Shown in pieces: positions 53,755 to 62,076 of a DNA stretch of 64,000 nucleotides. The notes beneath the pieces were generated by a model. That model had not been told where the DNA came from, did not search any database, and saw only the letters and a program-made list of their open reading frames with translations. A program made the translations under genes and the position numbers. Position 1 is the first letter of the stretch; each line of letters opens with the position of its first letter. This stretch comes from Pseudomonas tolaasii NCPPB 2192. Lineage in GTDB: Bacteria > Pseudomonadota > Gammaproteobacteria > Pseudomonadales > Pseudomonadaceae. Location of the stretch: the NCBI RefSeq assembly GCF_002813445.1, contig NZ_PHHD01000001.1, forward strand, positions 1,426,001 to 1,490,000. Reading direction: 5' to 3'.

Positions 53755-54581
53755 TGGACCGTTATGTCGTGTTCGGTAACCCCATCGGCCACAGCAAGTC
53801 GCCGCTGATTCATCGCATGTTTGCCGAGCAGACCGGCGAGCATCTGGACTACAGCACCTTGCTCGCGCCATTGGAGGATTTCACCGGTTGTGCCCGTGAG
53901 TTTTTTCAGCAAGGTCGTGGCGCCAACGTCACCGTGCCGTTCAAGGAAGAAGCGTATCGGTTGGCAAACTCCCTCACCCGACGCGCCGAGCGCGCGGGTG
54001 CGGTAAACACCCTGAGCAAACTCGCCGATGGCAGCCTGCTGGGTGACAACACCGACGGCGCCGGACTGGTGCGAGACCTGACGGTCAATGCCGGCCTGAG
54101 CCTGCAAGGCAAGCGCATCTTGTTGCTGGGCGCAGGCGGCGCGGTACGTGGGGCGCTGGAGCCGTTGCTGGCCGAACAGCCTGCTTCGCTGATCATCGCC
54201 AACCGTACTGTGGAAAAGGCTGAATTGTTGGCCGAGCTGTTTGATGATTTGGGCCCGGTGTCTGCCAGCGGCTTCGATTGGCTGCGGGAGCCGGTGGATC
54301 TGATCATCAACGCGACCTCTGCCAGCCTGTCAGGCGATGTACCGCCGATTGCCGGAAGTTTGATCGAACCGGGCAAGACCTTTTGCTACGACATGATGTA
54401 CGCCAAGGAGCCCACCGCGTTCTGCCGCTGGGCCTCTGAACACGGTGCCGCGGTGGCGATGGATGGCCTGGGCATGCTGGTGGAACAGGCGGCGGAAGCC
54501 TTCTTCCTGTGGCGTGGTGTGCGCCCGGATTCGGCGCCGGTGCTGGCCGAGTTGCGCCGCCAGTTGATTCAAGCCGTGTGA
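53754..54581 (+). CDS. aroE: Shikimate dehydrogenase (NADP+)
   Basis: 275 residues from the ATG overlapping the hemF stop. Reduces 3-dehydroshikimate. The substrate-binding start is FGNPIGHSKSPLIH; the catalytic lysine is in NVTVPFKEEAYRLA; the NADP site is LLLGAGGAVRGALEPL with NRT for the phosphate. Coupled to hemF as in other pseudomonads. Confidence 0.96.
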   Translation: MDRYVVFGNPIGHSKSPLIHRMFAEQTGEHLDYSTLLAPLEDFTGCAREFFQQGRGANVTVPFKEEAYRLANSLTRRAERAGAVNTLSKLADGSLLGDNTDGAGLVRDLTVNAGLSLQGKRILLLGAGGAVRGALEPLLAEQPASLIIANRTVEKAELLAELFDDLGPVSASGFDWLREPVDLIINATSASLSGDVPPIAGSLIEPGKTFCYDMMYAKEPTAFCRWASEHGAAVAMDGLGMLVEQAAEAFFLWRGVRPDSAPVLAELRRQLIQAV

Positions 54582-54590
54582 AGACCCCCT

Positions 54591-54675
54591 GGGAGCTGGC
54601 TTGCCTGCGATGGCGGTGGGTCAGTCAACAAACCTGTATTTGACAGACTGCTATCGCAGGCAAGCCAGCTCCGAC
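54591..54675. repeat. REP-type inverted repeat pair
   Basis: GGGAGCTGGCTTGCCTGCGAT and a complement with one difference in the last bases, between the convergent ends of aroE and the SulP gene. Confidence 0.85.
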
Positions 54676-54689
54676 AGTTTTAACCGTGT

Positions 54690-56258
54690 TTAGTCTTCGA
54701 AATGGATGGGGCACAGGTCGGCCCCTTCCAGCTTTTTCAGCTCTTCCACCACCTGCGGCCTTGCCCGCCGCAACGTCAAACTACGCCCCAACCCACGCAA
54801 CCTGCGCGCCTCTTGGTGCAGCATTTCCACCCCCGAATAATCGATGAAGTTGATCTGCTGCGCCTCGATCACCACCCGCTCGCCCTGCAGGCTTTGCAGG
54901 CGCACTTGCAGGTAGTGGCTGGCGCCGAAAAAGATCGAACCGCCCACTCGCAGCACATCTTCATCGCCATCGCGCCATTGCTGTACCCGTGGCTGCGAGG
55001 TGCGCTTGAGGTAGAAAAACAGCGACGCCAGCACCCCGGCGTAAATTGCCGTTTGCAGCTCCAGCAGCAAGGTGGCGACGCAGGTCAGGCTCATCACCAC
55101 GAATTCGGCGCGACTGACGCGGAATAAGGCGCGAATACCGCGACGGTCCACCAGCCCCCAACTGATCAGCAAGATGCTCGCGGCCATGCTCGGGATCGGA
55201 ATATGGGCGATCAATGCCGCGCCAAACAGCGCAAACAGTGCCACCCACAACGCGGAAAACACGCCCGCCAGCGGCGAACAGGCGCCCGCCTCGTAGCTGA
55301 GGCCGGAGCGTGTGAACGAACCGGCTGACAAATACCCGGAGAAAAATCCGCCAACAATGTTGGATAAACCCTGCGCCCGCACTTCCTGGTTGGCGTCGAG
55401 CAATTGCTGCGAACGCGCCGACAGTGAGCGGGCAATCGACAGGCTGGTCACCAGCCCCAGCATGCCCACCGCCACGGCACTCGGCAGCAGGCGCAGGATC
55501 ATGTCCAGGTCCATGGCCAGCGGGCTGAACGGCGGCAGCTTGCCGATAAACGAACTGACCAGCGCCACATGCCCGAACATCGCCGGCCACAACCACGCCA
55601 CCAGGCTACCCAGCGCCAAGGCGATCAACAGGGTCGGCCAGCGCGGTACGAGGTATTTGAGCAGTGCACCCACCAGCAGCGTGCCGAGTCCGAGGATGAG
55701 TGAAGCGTGGTCCCATTCGCCGCTGTGATGGATCAATGTCAGCAGGCTATTGATTGCTGTGGCCTGGCTCGGCAAATCCAGCCCCAGCAGATTGGGTAAT
55801 TGTCCGAGCGCAATCACCACGGCCGCACCCAGGGTGAAACCGAGCACCACCGAATGGGAAACGAAATTCACCAGCGCGCCGAAACGCAGCATGCCGAGCA
55901 ACCACTGGAAAACTCCGGCGAGGAACGTTAGCAGCAGGATCAGCGTGATGTAGTCCTGTGACCCCGGCACGGCCAGCGGGCTGACGCTGGCGTAGAGCAC
56001 GATGGAAATTGCCGCCGTTGGGCCACAGATCAGGTGCCAGGACGAGCCCCACAGGCAGGCGATCAACACCGGAATGATGGCGGCATACAAACCGTATTCC
56101 GGTGGGAGACCGGCGATCAGCGCGTAGGCAATCGACTGCGGCAAGGCGAGCACGGCACCGCTGAGGCCGACAATCGCATCCCGCCCGACGCTGGCGCGGG
56201 TCTGGCGCGGCAGCCAGGCGAGGAAGGGAAAAAGAGTGTGGCGGTTGGGCCGGGGCAT
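54690..56258 (-). CDS. SulP-family anion transporter with STAS domain
   Basis: 522 residues from the ATG at 56258 (MPRPNRHTLFPFLAWLP). Starts at 56303 and 56315 would run into the REP element. Ten or more membrane helices; the SulP signature region is GLSGAVLALPQSIAYALIAGLPPEYGLY (given here only as its position, residues about 30-57). The C-terminal STAS domain (about 430-522) includes INFIDYSGVEMLHQEARRL. Neighbours for choline sulfate use suggest sulfate, or choline-O-sulfate, as substrate; which one is not shown by sequence. Confidence 0.85.
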   Translation of the reverse strand: MPRPNRHTLFPFLAWLPRQTRASVGRDAIVGLSGAVLALPQSIAYALIAGLPPEYGLYAAIIPVLIACLWGSSWHLICGPTAAISIVLYASVSPLAVPGSQDYITLILLLTFLAGVFQWLLGMLRFGALVNFVSHSVVLGFTLGAAVVIALGQLPNLLGLDLPSQATAINSLLTLIHHSGEWDHASLILGLGTLLVGALLKYLVPRWPTLLIALALGSLVAWLWPAMFGHVALVSSFIGKLPPFSPLAMDLDMILRLLPSAVAVGMLGLVTSLSIARSLSARSQQLLDANQEVRAQGLSNIVGGFFSGYLSAGSFTRSGLSYEAGACSPLAGVFSALWVALFALFGAALIAHIPIPSMAASILLISWGLVDRRGIRALFRVSRAEFVVMSLTCVATLLLELQTAIYAGVLASLFFYLKRTSQPRVQQWRDGDEDVLRVGGSIFFGASHYLQVRLQSLQGERVVIEAQQINFIDYSGVEMLHQEARRLRGLGRSLTLRRARPQVVEELKKLEGADLCPIHFED

Positions 56259-56303
56259 CGTTAACTCGGGTTGGAAGGTTTGAGCCAGAATATCAGTACA
56301 CAT

Positions 56304-56416
56304 GATCGTTCCCACGCTCCGCGTGGGAATGCCGCCCAGGACGCTCCGCGTCCGCTCTCAAGGTCGTGACGCGGAGCATCACAGGATGCATTCCCACGCG
56401 GAGCGTGGGAACGATC
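56304..56416. repeat. Palindromic repeat of the GATCGTTCCCACGCTCCGCG type
   Basis: The outer arms GATCGTTCCCACGCTCCGCG and its complement enclose two inner copies of GACGCTCCGCGTC. The same family is at 63239-63350. It lies between two minus-strand genes, choX and the SulP gene, and covers the upstream starts of the latter. Confidence 0.88.
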
Positions 56417-56422
56417 AGCGTG

Positions 56423-57337
56423 TCAGAGCCTGGCTTTTACAGCTGCCAGCGCATCCTTGCCATCCACGGTTTTCACGCCGTCCAGCCACTTGTCCAGCAC
56501 CGCCGGGTTGGCCTTGATCCACGCCTTTGCCGCATCGGCATTGCTGACTTTGTTGTTGGCCACATCGGCCATGATGCTGTTCTCCATGTCCTGGGTGAAG
56601 CTCAGGTTGGTCAGCAGTTTTCCTACGTTCGGGCAGGACTGTGCGTACCCCTTGCGGGTCAAGGTATACACGCTGCCGGTGTCACCAAAATATTTCTCGC
56701 CGCCTTTGAGGTAGTGCATTTTCAACTGCACGTTCATCGGGTGAGGCGTCCAGCCGAGAAAGGTGACGAACTTCTGCTTCTTCACGGCCCGTGACACTTC
56801 GGCGAGCATCGCCTGTTCACTGGACTCCACCAGCTTCCACTGGCCCAGCTCAAAGTCGTTTTTCTTGATGATTTCCTGCAACGAGATATTCGCCGGAGCG
56901 CCGGAGCCGATACCGTAGATCTTCTTGTCGAACTTGGCCGCAAACTTGTTCAGGTCGGCAAAGTCATGCACCCCGGCGTCCCACACATAGTCGGGCACGG
57001 CGAGGGTGAACTCGGTGCCGTCGAGGTTTTTCGCCAGTTGCACCACGTCGCCATTGGCCACGAACTTGTCGTAGAAGCCCTGCTGCGCCGGCATCCAGTT
57101 GCCCAGGAACACATCCACCTGGCCGTCCTTGAGCCCGCCGAAGGTGATCGGCACCGCCAGGGTGTCGACTTTCGGCTTGTAGCCCATGCCCGTCAGCAGA
57201 AAGCCGGTGATGGCGTTGGTGGCGGCAATATCGCTCCAGCCCGGATCGGCCATTTTCACCGTGTCACAACTGGCGTCCGCGTACACATTGGCGCTGCTCA
57301 ACGCCAGTATGCCCAGCACTACCGTTAACTTTCGCAT
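56423..57337 (-). CDS. choX: Choline ABC transporter substrate-binding protein
   Basis: 304 residues with a signal peptide (about 1-20, ending NVYA). Periplasmic OpuAC-type fold; aromatic residues for the quaternary-amine box are visible in DPGWSDIAATNA, FLGNWMPAQQGFYD and FLGWTPHPMN. No permease or ATPase gene is adjacent, so it probably serves a shared CbcWV-type core elsewhere. Follows betC by 18 bases. Confidence 0.88.
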   Translation of the reverse strand: MRKLTVVLGILALSSANVYADASCDTVKMADPGWSDIAATNAITGFLLTGMGYKPKVDTLAVPITFGGLKDGQVDVFLGNWMPAQQGFYDKFVANGDVVQLAKNLDGTEFTLAVPDYVWDAGVHDFADLNKFAAKFDKKIYGIGSGAPANISLQEIIKKNDFELGQWKLVESSEQAMLAEVSRAVKKQKFVTFLGWTPHPMNVQLKMHYLKGGEKYFGDTGSVYTLTRKGYAQSCPNVGKLLTNLSFTQDMENSIMADVANNKVSNADAAKAWIKANPAVLDKWLDGVKTVDGKDALAAVKARL

Positions 57338-57355
57338 GGCCTTCCCTCTGTCTAT

Positions 57356-58870
57356 TTATTGGTTTTGGCAGGGTTGTGGATAACGTGCCTTGCGCTCCAG
57401 GTCGTCGAGGTCGATATGGTTGCGCATGTATTGCTGACTGGCGTCCACCAGGGGCTGGTGGTCCCAGCTCTTCAGCTTTCCTTCGGTCAATGCCTCAAAC
57501 ACCAGACGGCGGCGGCGTTGGCTGGCGAGCACCTGCTGGTGGATCGCCGGGATGTCCCATTTGGCCCGCGCCTCACGCAAAAACGCTTCGAACAGTGGCC
57601 GATGTTCCGGTGACCGGGCAAGGTTTTCCCGCTCGTGCGGGTCGTTGTGCACATCGAACAGTAGACAAGGGTCGTCTTCGCTGTAGATGAATTTGTAAGC
57701 ACCACGGCGAATCATCATCAGCGGGCTGATGGTGCCTTCGGCCATGTATTCGCCAAACACTTCGTCGTGCCCGCCCTGCCCTTGCAAATGCGGGAGCAGT
57801 GAGCGGCCGTCCAGCGGCAGACGCGGGTCCAACTCCCCGCCGGCCAGTTCCACGAGGGTCGGCAACAAGTCGGCGGTGGACACGGCCTGGCTCACGCGTC
57901 CTGCCGCAAATTGCCCCGGTGCACTGACCAACAGCGGCACGCGGGCGGCCATTTCAAACCAGTGCATTTTGTACCAGAGGCCGCGTTCACCGAGCATGTC
58001 GCCGTGGTCGCCGGAGAAGATGATGATCGTATCGTCCGCCAGGCCGGTGTCTTCCAGGGTTTGCAGCAGCTTGCCGACATTGCTGTCGATGTAGCTACAC
58101 GCGCCAAAGTAGGCGCGGCGTGCGTCACGGATCTTGTCCACCGGCAGTGGTTTGTCCCACAGGTCGTAGACTTTGAGCAGGCGCTGGGAATGCGGGTCGA
58201 GATCAGCTTGCGCAGGCGTGGTGGGCAAAGGGATATCGCCATCGTCGTACAGGTCCCAGAACGCCTTGGGAATGGTGTACGGGTCGTGGGGATGGGTCAT
58301 GGATACGGTCAGGCAGAAAGGCTGGTCGCCGTCTTCGCGGATATGGTCGAACAGGTACTGCTGCGCCTTGAACACCACTTCCTCGTCGAAATCCAGCTGA
58401 TTGGTACGCACGCATGGCCCGGCTTGCAGCACCGACGACATGTTGTGATACCAGGTGGGGCGCACGTCCGGCTCGTCCCAGTTCACCGCCCAGCCGTAGT
58501 CGGCGGGGTAGATGTCGCTGGTCAGGCGTTCTTCATAGCCGTGCAGTTGGTCGGGGCCGCAGAAGTGCATCTTGCCCGACAGCGCGGTGCGGTAGCCGAG
58601 GCGGCGCAGGTAGTGAGCGTAGGTCGGCACATCGGCGGGGAAATCGGCGGCGTTGTCGTAGGCGCCGATCTTGCTCGGCAACTGGCCGCTCACCAGCGTG
58701 AAGCGCGACGGTGCGCACAACGGGCTGTTGCAGTAGGCGGCATCGAACACCACGCCCTGATCGGCGAGTCGGCTTAAATTGGGCAGCTTGATGGGCGAAG
58801 CACCGTAGAACGGAAGCAACGGGGCGGCCATTTGATCGGCCATGATGAAAAGAATGTTCTTGCGCTTCAT
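57356..58870 (-). CDS. betC: Choline sulfatase
   Basis: 504 residues from ATG 58870 (MKRKNILFIMADQM). Type I sulfatase: Cys52 in C-A-P-S-R becomes formylglycine, followed by the second signature around GAYDNAADF. Metal ligands: D12/Q13 at the start and FSGDHGDMLGERGLWYK. The C-terminal region is typical of BetC. Hydrolyses choline-O-sulfate to choline and sulfate in the cytoplasm. Divergent from a LysR regulator. Confidence 0.93.
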   Translation of the reverse strand: MKRKNILFIMADQMAAPLLPFYGASPIKLPNLSRLADQGVVFDAAYCNSPLCAPSRFTLVSGQLPSKIGAYDNAADFPADVPTYAHYLRRLGYRTALSGKMHFCGPDQLHGYEERLTSDIYPADYGWAVNWDEPDVRPTWYHNMSSVLQAGPCVRTNQLDFDEEVVFKAQQYLFDHIREDGDQPFCLTVSMTHPHDPYTIPKAFWDLYDDGDIPLPTTPAQADLDPHSQRLLKVYDLWDKPLPVDKIRDARRAYFGACSYIDSNVGKLLQTLEDTGLADDTIIIFSGDHGDMLGERGLWYKMHWFEMAARVPLLVSAPGQFAAGRVSQAVSTADLLPTLVELAGGELDPRLPLDGRSLLPHLQGQGGHDEVFGEYMAEGTISPLMMIRRGAYKFIYSEDDPCLLFDVHNDPHERENLARSPEHRPLFEAFLREARAKWDIPAIHQQVLASQRRRRLVFEALTEGKLKSWDHQPLVDASQQYMRNHIDLDDLERKARYPQPCQNQ

Positions 58871-58973
58871 GGTTTCTCGGCATTCCATAGGCGGTGTTTA
58901 TGCGAATGAGCATGCAGCCCATGAAATTTGGGGTAAAGCCCATGAAAAGCAATGTCTAGGATAAGCACAGCTT

Positions 58974-59924
58974 ATGTATGAAGCCCTCGGTGATGTCTCC
59001 CTCGATTTGTTGCGCGCCTTCGAGGCCGCGGCGCGTCACCGCAGCTTTACCGCCGCCGCGATGGAGCTGGGTACCACCCAGCCGGCCATCAGCCAGCAGA
59101 TCAAACGCCTGGAAGAACAGTTGGCGATCCGCCTGTTTGACCGCATCTACCGTGGCATCGAGCTGACCGACGCCGGCGCGCTGCTGTTCGAACACGTGCA
59201 GGGTGGCTTGCAGACGATCAACCAAGGCCTGAGTGCCATCACCCGGCAAGACCAGCATGAAGTGCTGCAAGTGGCCACCGACTTCGCCTTCGCCGCTTAT
59301 TGGCTGATGCCGCGTCTGCACCGCTTCCACGCGGCCAACCCGCAGGTGGACGTGAGCCTGGTGACCAGCGAACGCAACCACGCCACTTTGCGCAGTGATA
59401 TCGACGTGGCGGTGCTGTTTGGCGACGGCCGTTTCAAGCAGGGCGACAGCCTGTGGCTGTTCAACGAGGAGGTGTTTCCGGTGTGCAGCCCGCAGTGGCT
59501 CAAGGAGCAAGCCACGCCACTGACTGTACAAAATTTGCACGATTTTCCCTTGCTGCACCTGCGCCAGGAAAACAACAGCCAGTGGTTCGACTGGAGCGGC
59601 GTGTTTCGCGAGCTGGGTATCACTGCCGCCGCCACGCCCGGCCAATTGCGGTTCGACAATTACACCCTGCTGATTCAGGCGGCGATTGCGGGCCAGGGCG
59701 TGGCCATCGGCTGGCGCCACCTGGTGGATAACCTGCTGGAACAGAACTGGCTGTGCCGCCCGGTCAGCGACACGGTGATCTCACGCTTCGGCTATTACGT
59801 GGTGCAACCCCAGCGCAAACGCCGCGGGCAATTGGTGGAGCGCTTTGTCGACTGGCTGGTGGCCGAGCAAGCCAGCAGCGCGCAGTCGCTGACCGGGCTG
59901 GCCCTGCCGTCCATTGCGGTCTAG
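58974..59924 (+). CDS. betR: LysR regulator of choline sulfate use
   Basis: 316 residues. The N-terminal winged helix (about 8-67) reads LRAFEAAARHRSFTAAAMEL then TTQPAISQQIKRLEEQLAIR. The effector domain (about 95-300) has DIDVAVLFGDGRF. Divergent from betC with about 100 bases between starts, the usual place for LysR binding. The inducer is probably choline-O-sulfate. The symbol is by context. Confidence 0.82.
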   Translation: MYEALGDVSLDLLRAFEAAARHRSFTAAAMELGTTQPAISQQIKRLEEQLAIRLFDRIYRGIELTDAGALLFEHVQGGLQTINQGLSAITRQDQHEVLQVATDFAFAAYWLMPRLHRFHAANPQVDVSLVTSERNHATLRSDIDVAVLFGDGRFKQGDSLWLFNEEVFPVCSPQWLKEQATPLTVQNLHDFPLLHLRQENNSQWFDWSGVFRELGITAAATPGQLRFDNYTLLIQAAIAGQGVAIGWRHLVDNLLEQNWLCRPVSDTVISRFGYYVVQPQRKRRGQLVERFVDWLVAEQASSAQSLTGLALPSIAV

Positions 59925-59955
59925 GATTTGGCCCCTATCGGTTCCGGATTTCGCC

Positions 59956-60282
59956 ATGCAACGTATCAAGGGCTATCACGCCCACATCTATTACGACGCC
60001 AGCACCCTCGACCAGGCGCGCAGGCTGTGTGAAGACGCCGCCAAGCTGTTTCCGCTGCGCATGGGCCGCATGCACGAACGGCCGGTGGGCCCGCACCCGG
60101 ACTGGAGCTGCCAACTGGCGTTCGAGCCTGAATACATCGGCGTGGTGCTGCCCTGGCTGGCGCTGCATCGCGAGGGGCTGGTGGTGTTTCTGCACCCGGA
60201 TACCGGCGATGACTTGAAAGACCACACCGACTACGCGATTTGGATGGGCGCCATGCGCGAGCTGGACCTGTCTATTTTTTAA
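59956..60282 (+). CDS. DOPA 4,5-dioxygenase family protein
   Basis: 108 residues from ATG 59956. Small cytoplasmic protein with the family's metal-ligand-like histidines in GYHAHIYYD, GPHPDWSCQ and FLHPDTGDD. Bacterial relatives include extradiol-type enzymes, but most are uncharacterised. The start is 31 bases after the LysR stop, so it may be co-transcribed with it. No catechol pathway nearby. Confidence 0.75.
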   Translation: MQRIKGYHAHIYYDASTLDQARRLCEDAAKLFPLRMGRMHERPVGPHPDWSCQLAFEPEYIGVVLPWLALHREGLVVFLHPDTGDDLKDHTDYAIWMGAMRELDLSIF

Positions 60283-60298
60283 CCAGTACTGATTTCAG

Positions 60299-60338
60299 TC
60301 CCATCCCCCTCTGAACAAGGGCGATGGGATTTTTTATA
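60299..60338 (+). terminator. Terminator after the DOPA dioxygenase-like gene
   Basis: CCCATC and CCCT pair with AGGG and GATGGG (one bulge) around a short loop, followed by TTTTTT, 17 bases after the stop. Confidence 0.75.
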
Positions 60339-60346
60339 GATAAACC

Positions 60347-60375
60347 CAATATATGGGACTGTTATTTATATATTG
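60347..60375. promoter_or_regulatory. AT-rich inverted repeat before the galactonate operon
   Basis: CAATATAT (60347-60354) and ATATATTG (60368-60375) are separated by 13 bases, about 70 bases before dgoK. Possible operator for a GntR/DgoR-type repressor, although no regulator gene is adjacent in this window. Confidence 0.4.
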
Positions 60376-60446
60376 AGATATCGCCAGCCATAGGTTTATA
60401 TTCGCCCATCTGCTTTTTTCAGCACCCACTCATTTCAGGTGAAGCG

Positions 60447-61415
60447 ATGCAGGCGCAATTGATCGCGCTCGACTGGGGGACCAGCTCCCTTCGTGCTTAC
60501 AAACTCGGCCCGGCGGGCGTGGTGCTCGAACAGCGCGCGCTGGCGTTCGGGATCATGCATTTGCCCAGCGAGCCCCGGACTATCCGCGGCGTGCACTGCA
60601 CAGAGGGTTTCGAGTTGGCATTCGATGCGGCCTGTGGCGACTGGCTCGACGCCCAACCCGGCCTGCCGGTGATTGCCTGCGGCATGGTCGGCAGTGCCCA
60701 GGGCTGGAGCGAAGCGGCCTACCGCAACACGCCCGTCGATGTCGCCAGCCTGGGCAAGGCGTTACACCGCGTGCGCAGCCTGCGCGGCGTGGATGTGCAT
60801 ATCGTGCCTGGCGTGATCGAACGGGTTGGCCTGCCCAATGTCATGCGCGGCGAAGAAACCCAGGTGCTTGGTGTGCTGCAAGGGCTCGGTCGCGACATGT
60901 TGATCGGCCTGCCCGGCAGCCATTCCAAATGGGTCGAGGTGGTGAACGGCTGCATCACCCACTTCGACACGTTCATGACGGGCGAAGTCTTCGCGGTGCT
61001 GAGCAAGCACAGCATCCTTGGCCGCACCCAACAGGTTTGCGAACACTTCCAGGCCGAGGCGTTTGACCGGGGGGTGCAGGTGGCGCTCTCAAATGATGGC
61101 GAGCGCGGCGTACTGTCCACCTTGTTCAGCGCACGCACCCTCGGCCTTACGGGCGAGCTGACCGCCGAGCAGCAGCCCGATTACCTCTCCGGTTTGCTCA
61201 TCGGCCATGAACTCGCGGGTTTGCCTGAGGGCGCCAAGCATACTCCCATCATGCTCGTCGGCGCCGCTGCCCTGTGCGCCCGTTATCAACGCGCCCTCGC
61301 CCTGTGCGGTTTTGCTCACGTGAGCCAGGCACAGGAAGCCACCGAGCGCGGCCTGTGGCAATTGGCCGTGGCGGCCGGGCTCACCCAACCTGCAACGGAG
61401 GCCAGACATGCTTAA
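60447..61415 (+). CDS. dgoK: 2-dehydro-3-deoxygalactonokinase
   Basis: 322 residues from ATG 60447 (MQAQLIALDWGTSSLRAY); the frame is open upstream through AT-rich non-coding sequence. Actin-fold kinase phosphorylating 2-dehydro-3-deoxy-D-galactonate. Phosphate loops LDWGTSSLRAY and GLPGSHSKWVEV. Overlaps dgoA by 8 bases. Confidence 0.93.
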   Translation: MQAQLIALDWGTSSLRAYKLGPAGVVLEQRALAFGIMHLPSEPRTIRGVHCTEGFELAFDAACGDWLDAQPGLPVIACGMVGSAQGWSEAAYRNTPVDVASLGKALHRVRSLRGVDVHIVPGVIERVGLPNVMRGEETQVLGVLQGLGRDMLIGLPGSHSKWVEVVNGCITHFDTFMTGEVFAVLSKHSILGRTQQVCEHFQAEAFDRGVQVALSNDGERGVLSTLFSARTLGLTGELTAEQQPDYLSGLLIGHELAGLPEGAKHTPIMLVGAAALCARYQRALALCGFAHVSQAQEATERGLWQLAVAAGLTQPATEARHA

Positions 61416-62028
61416 AGAAGCACTCTCGCAAAACGGTTTGATCGCGATCCTGCGCGGCGTACGGCCGGACGAAGCCCAGGCCGTCGGCCACGTGCTGTAC
61501 GAGGCCGGTTTTCGCGTCATCGAAGTACCGCTCAATTCGCCCGACCCTTACGCCAGCATCCGCACCTTGCGCGACAGCCTGCCCGCCGATTGCCTGATCG
61601 GCGCGGGCACGGTGCTGACGCCGGAGCAGGTCGGGCAAGTGAAAGCGGCGGGCGGCCAGGTGATCGTCATGCCCCACAGCGATGCCAAGGTGCTGCGCGC
61701 GGCCAAGGCGGCGGGCTTGTTCCTGTCGCCAGGGGTGGCCACGCCGACCGAAGCCTTCGCTGCGCTGGCCGAAGGTGCCGATGTGTTGAAGCTGTTCCCG
61801 GCCGAGCAAATGGGCCCGGCGGTAATCAAGGCATGGCTGGCGGTGTTGCCGACGGGCACTTTGCTGCTGCCGGTGGGCGGCATCACGCCGGACAACATGC
61901 AGGTGTTTATCGACGCCGGCGCCAAAGGCTTCGGGCTGGGTTCCGGGTTGTTCAAGCCGGGCATGACCGTGGATCAGGTGGCGAGCCGCGCCCAGGCGTA
62001 CGTAGCCGCCTGGAAAGCCCTGAGCTGA
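61408..62028 (+). CDS. dgoA: 2-dehydro-3-deoxy-6-phosphogalactonate aldolase
   Basis: 206 residues, KDPG-aldolase-like TIM barrel. GAGTVLTPEQVGQVKAAGGQ and the Schiff-base lysine in VLKLFPAEQMGP. Yields pyruvate and glyceraldehyde-3-phosphate. Separate from dgoD here, unlike the fused E. coli naming history. Confidence 0.93.
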   Translation: MLKEALSQNGLIAILRGVRPDEAQAVGHVLYEAGFRVIEVPLNSPDPYASIRTLRDSLPADCLIGAGTVLTPEQVGQVKAAGGQVIVMPHSDAKVLRAAKAAGLFLSPGVATPTEAFAALAEGADVLKLFPAEQMGPAVIKAWLAVLPTGTLLLPVGGITPDNMQVFIDAGAKGFGLGSGLFKPGMTVDQVASRAQAYVAAWKALS

Positions 62029-62076
62029 TTCCAAGTTCCGCGCCCACGGGCGCCGCATCTATAAGAGAGATAACAG

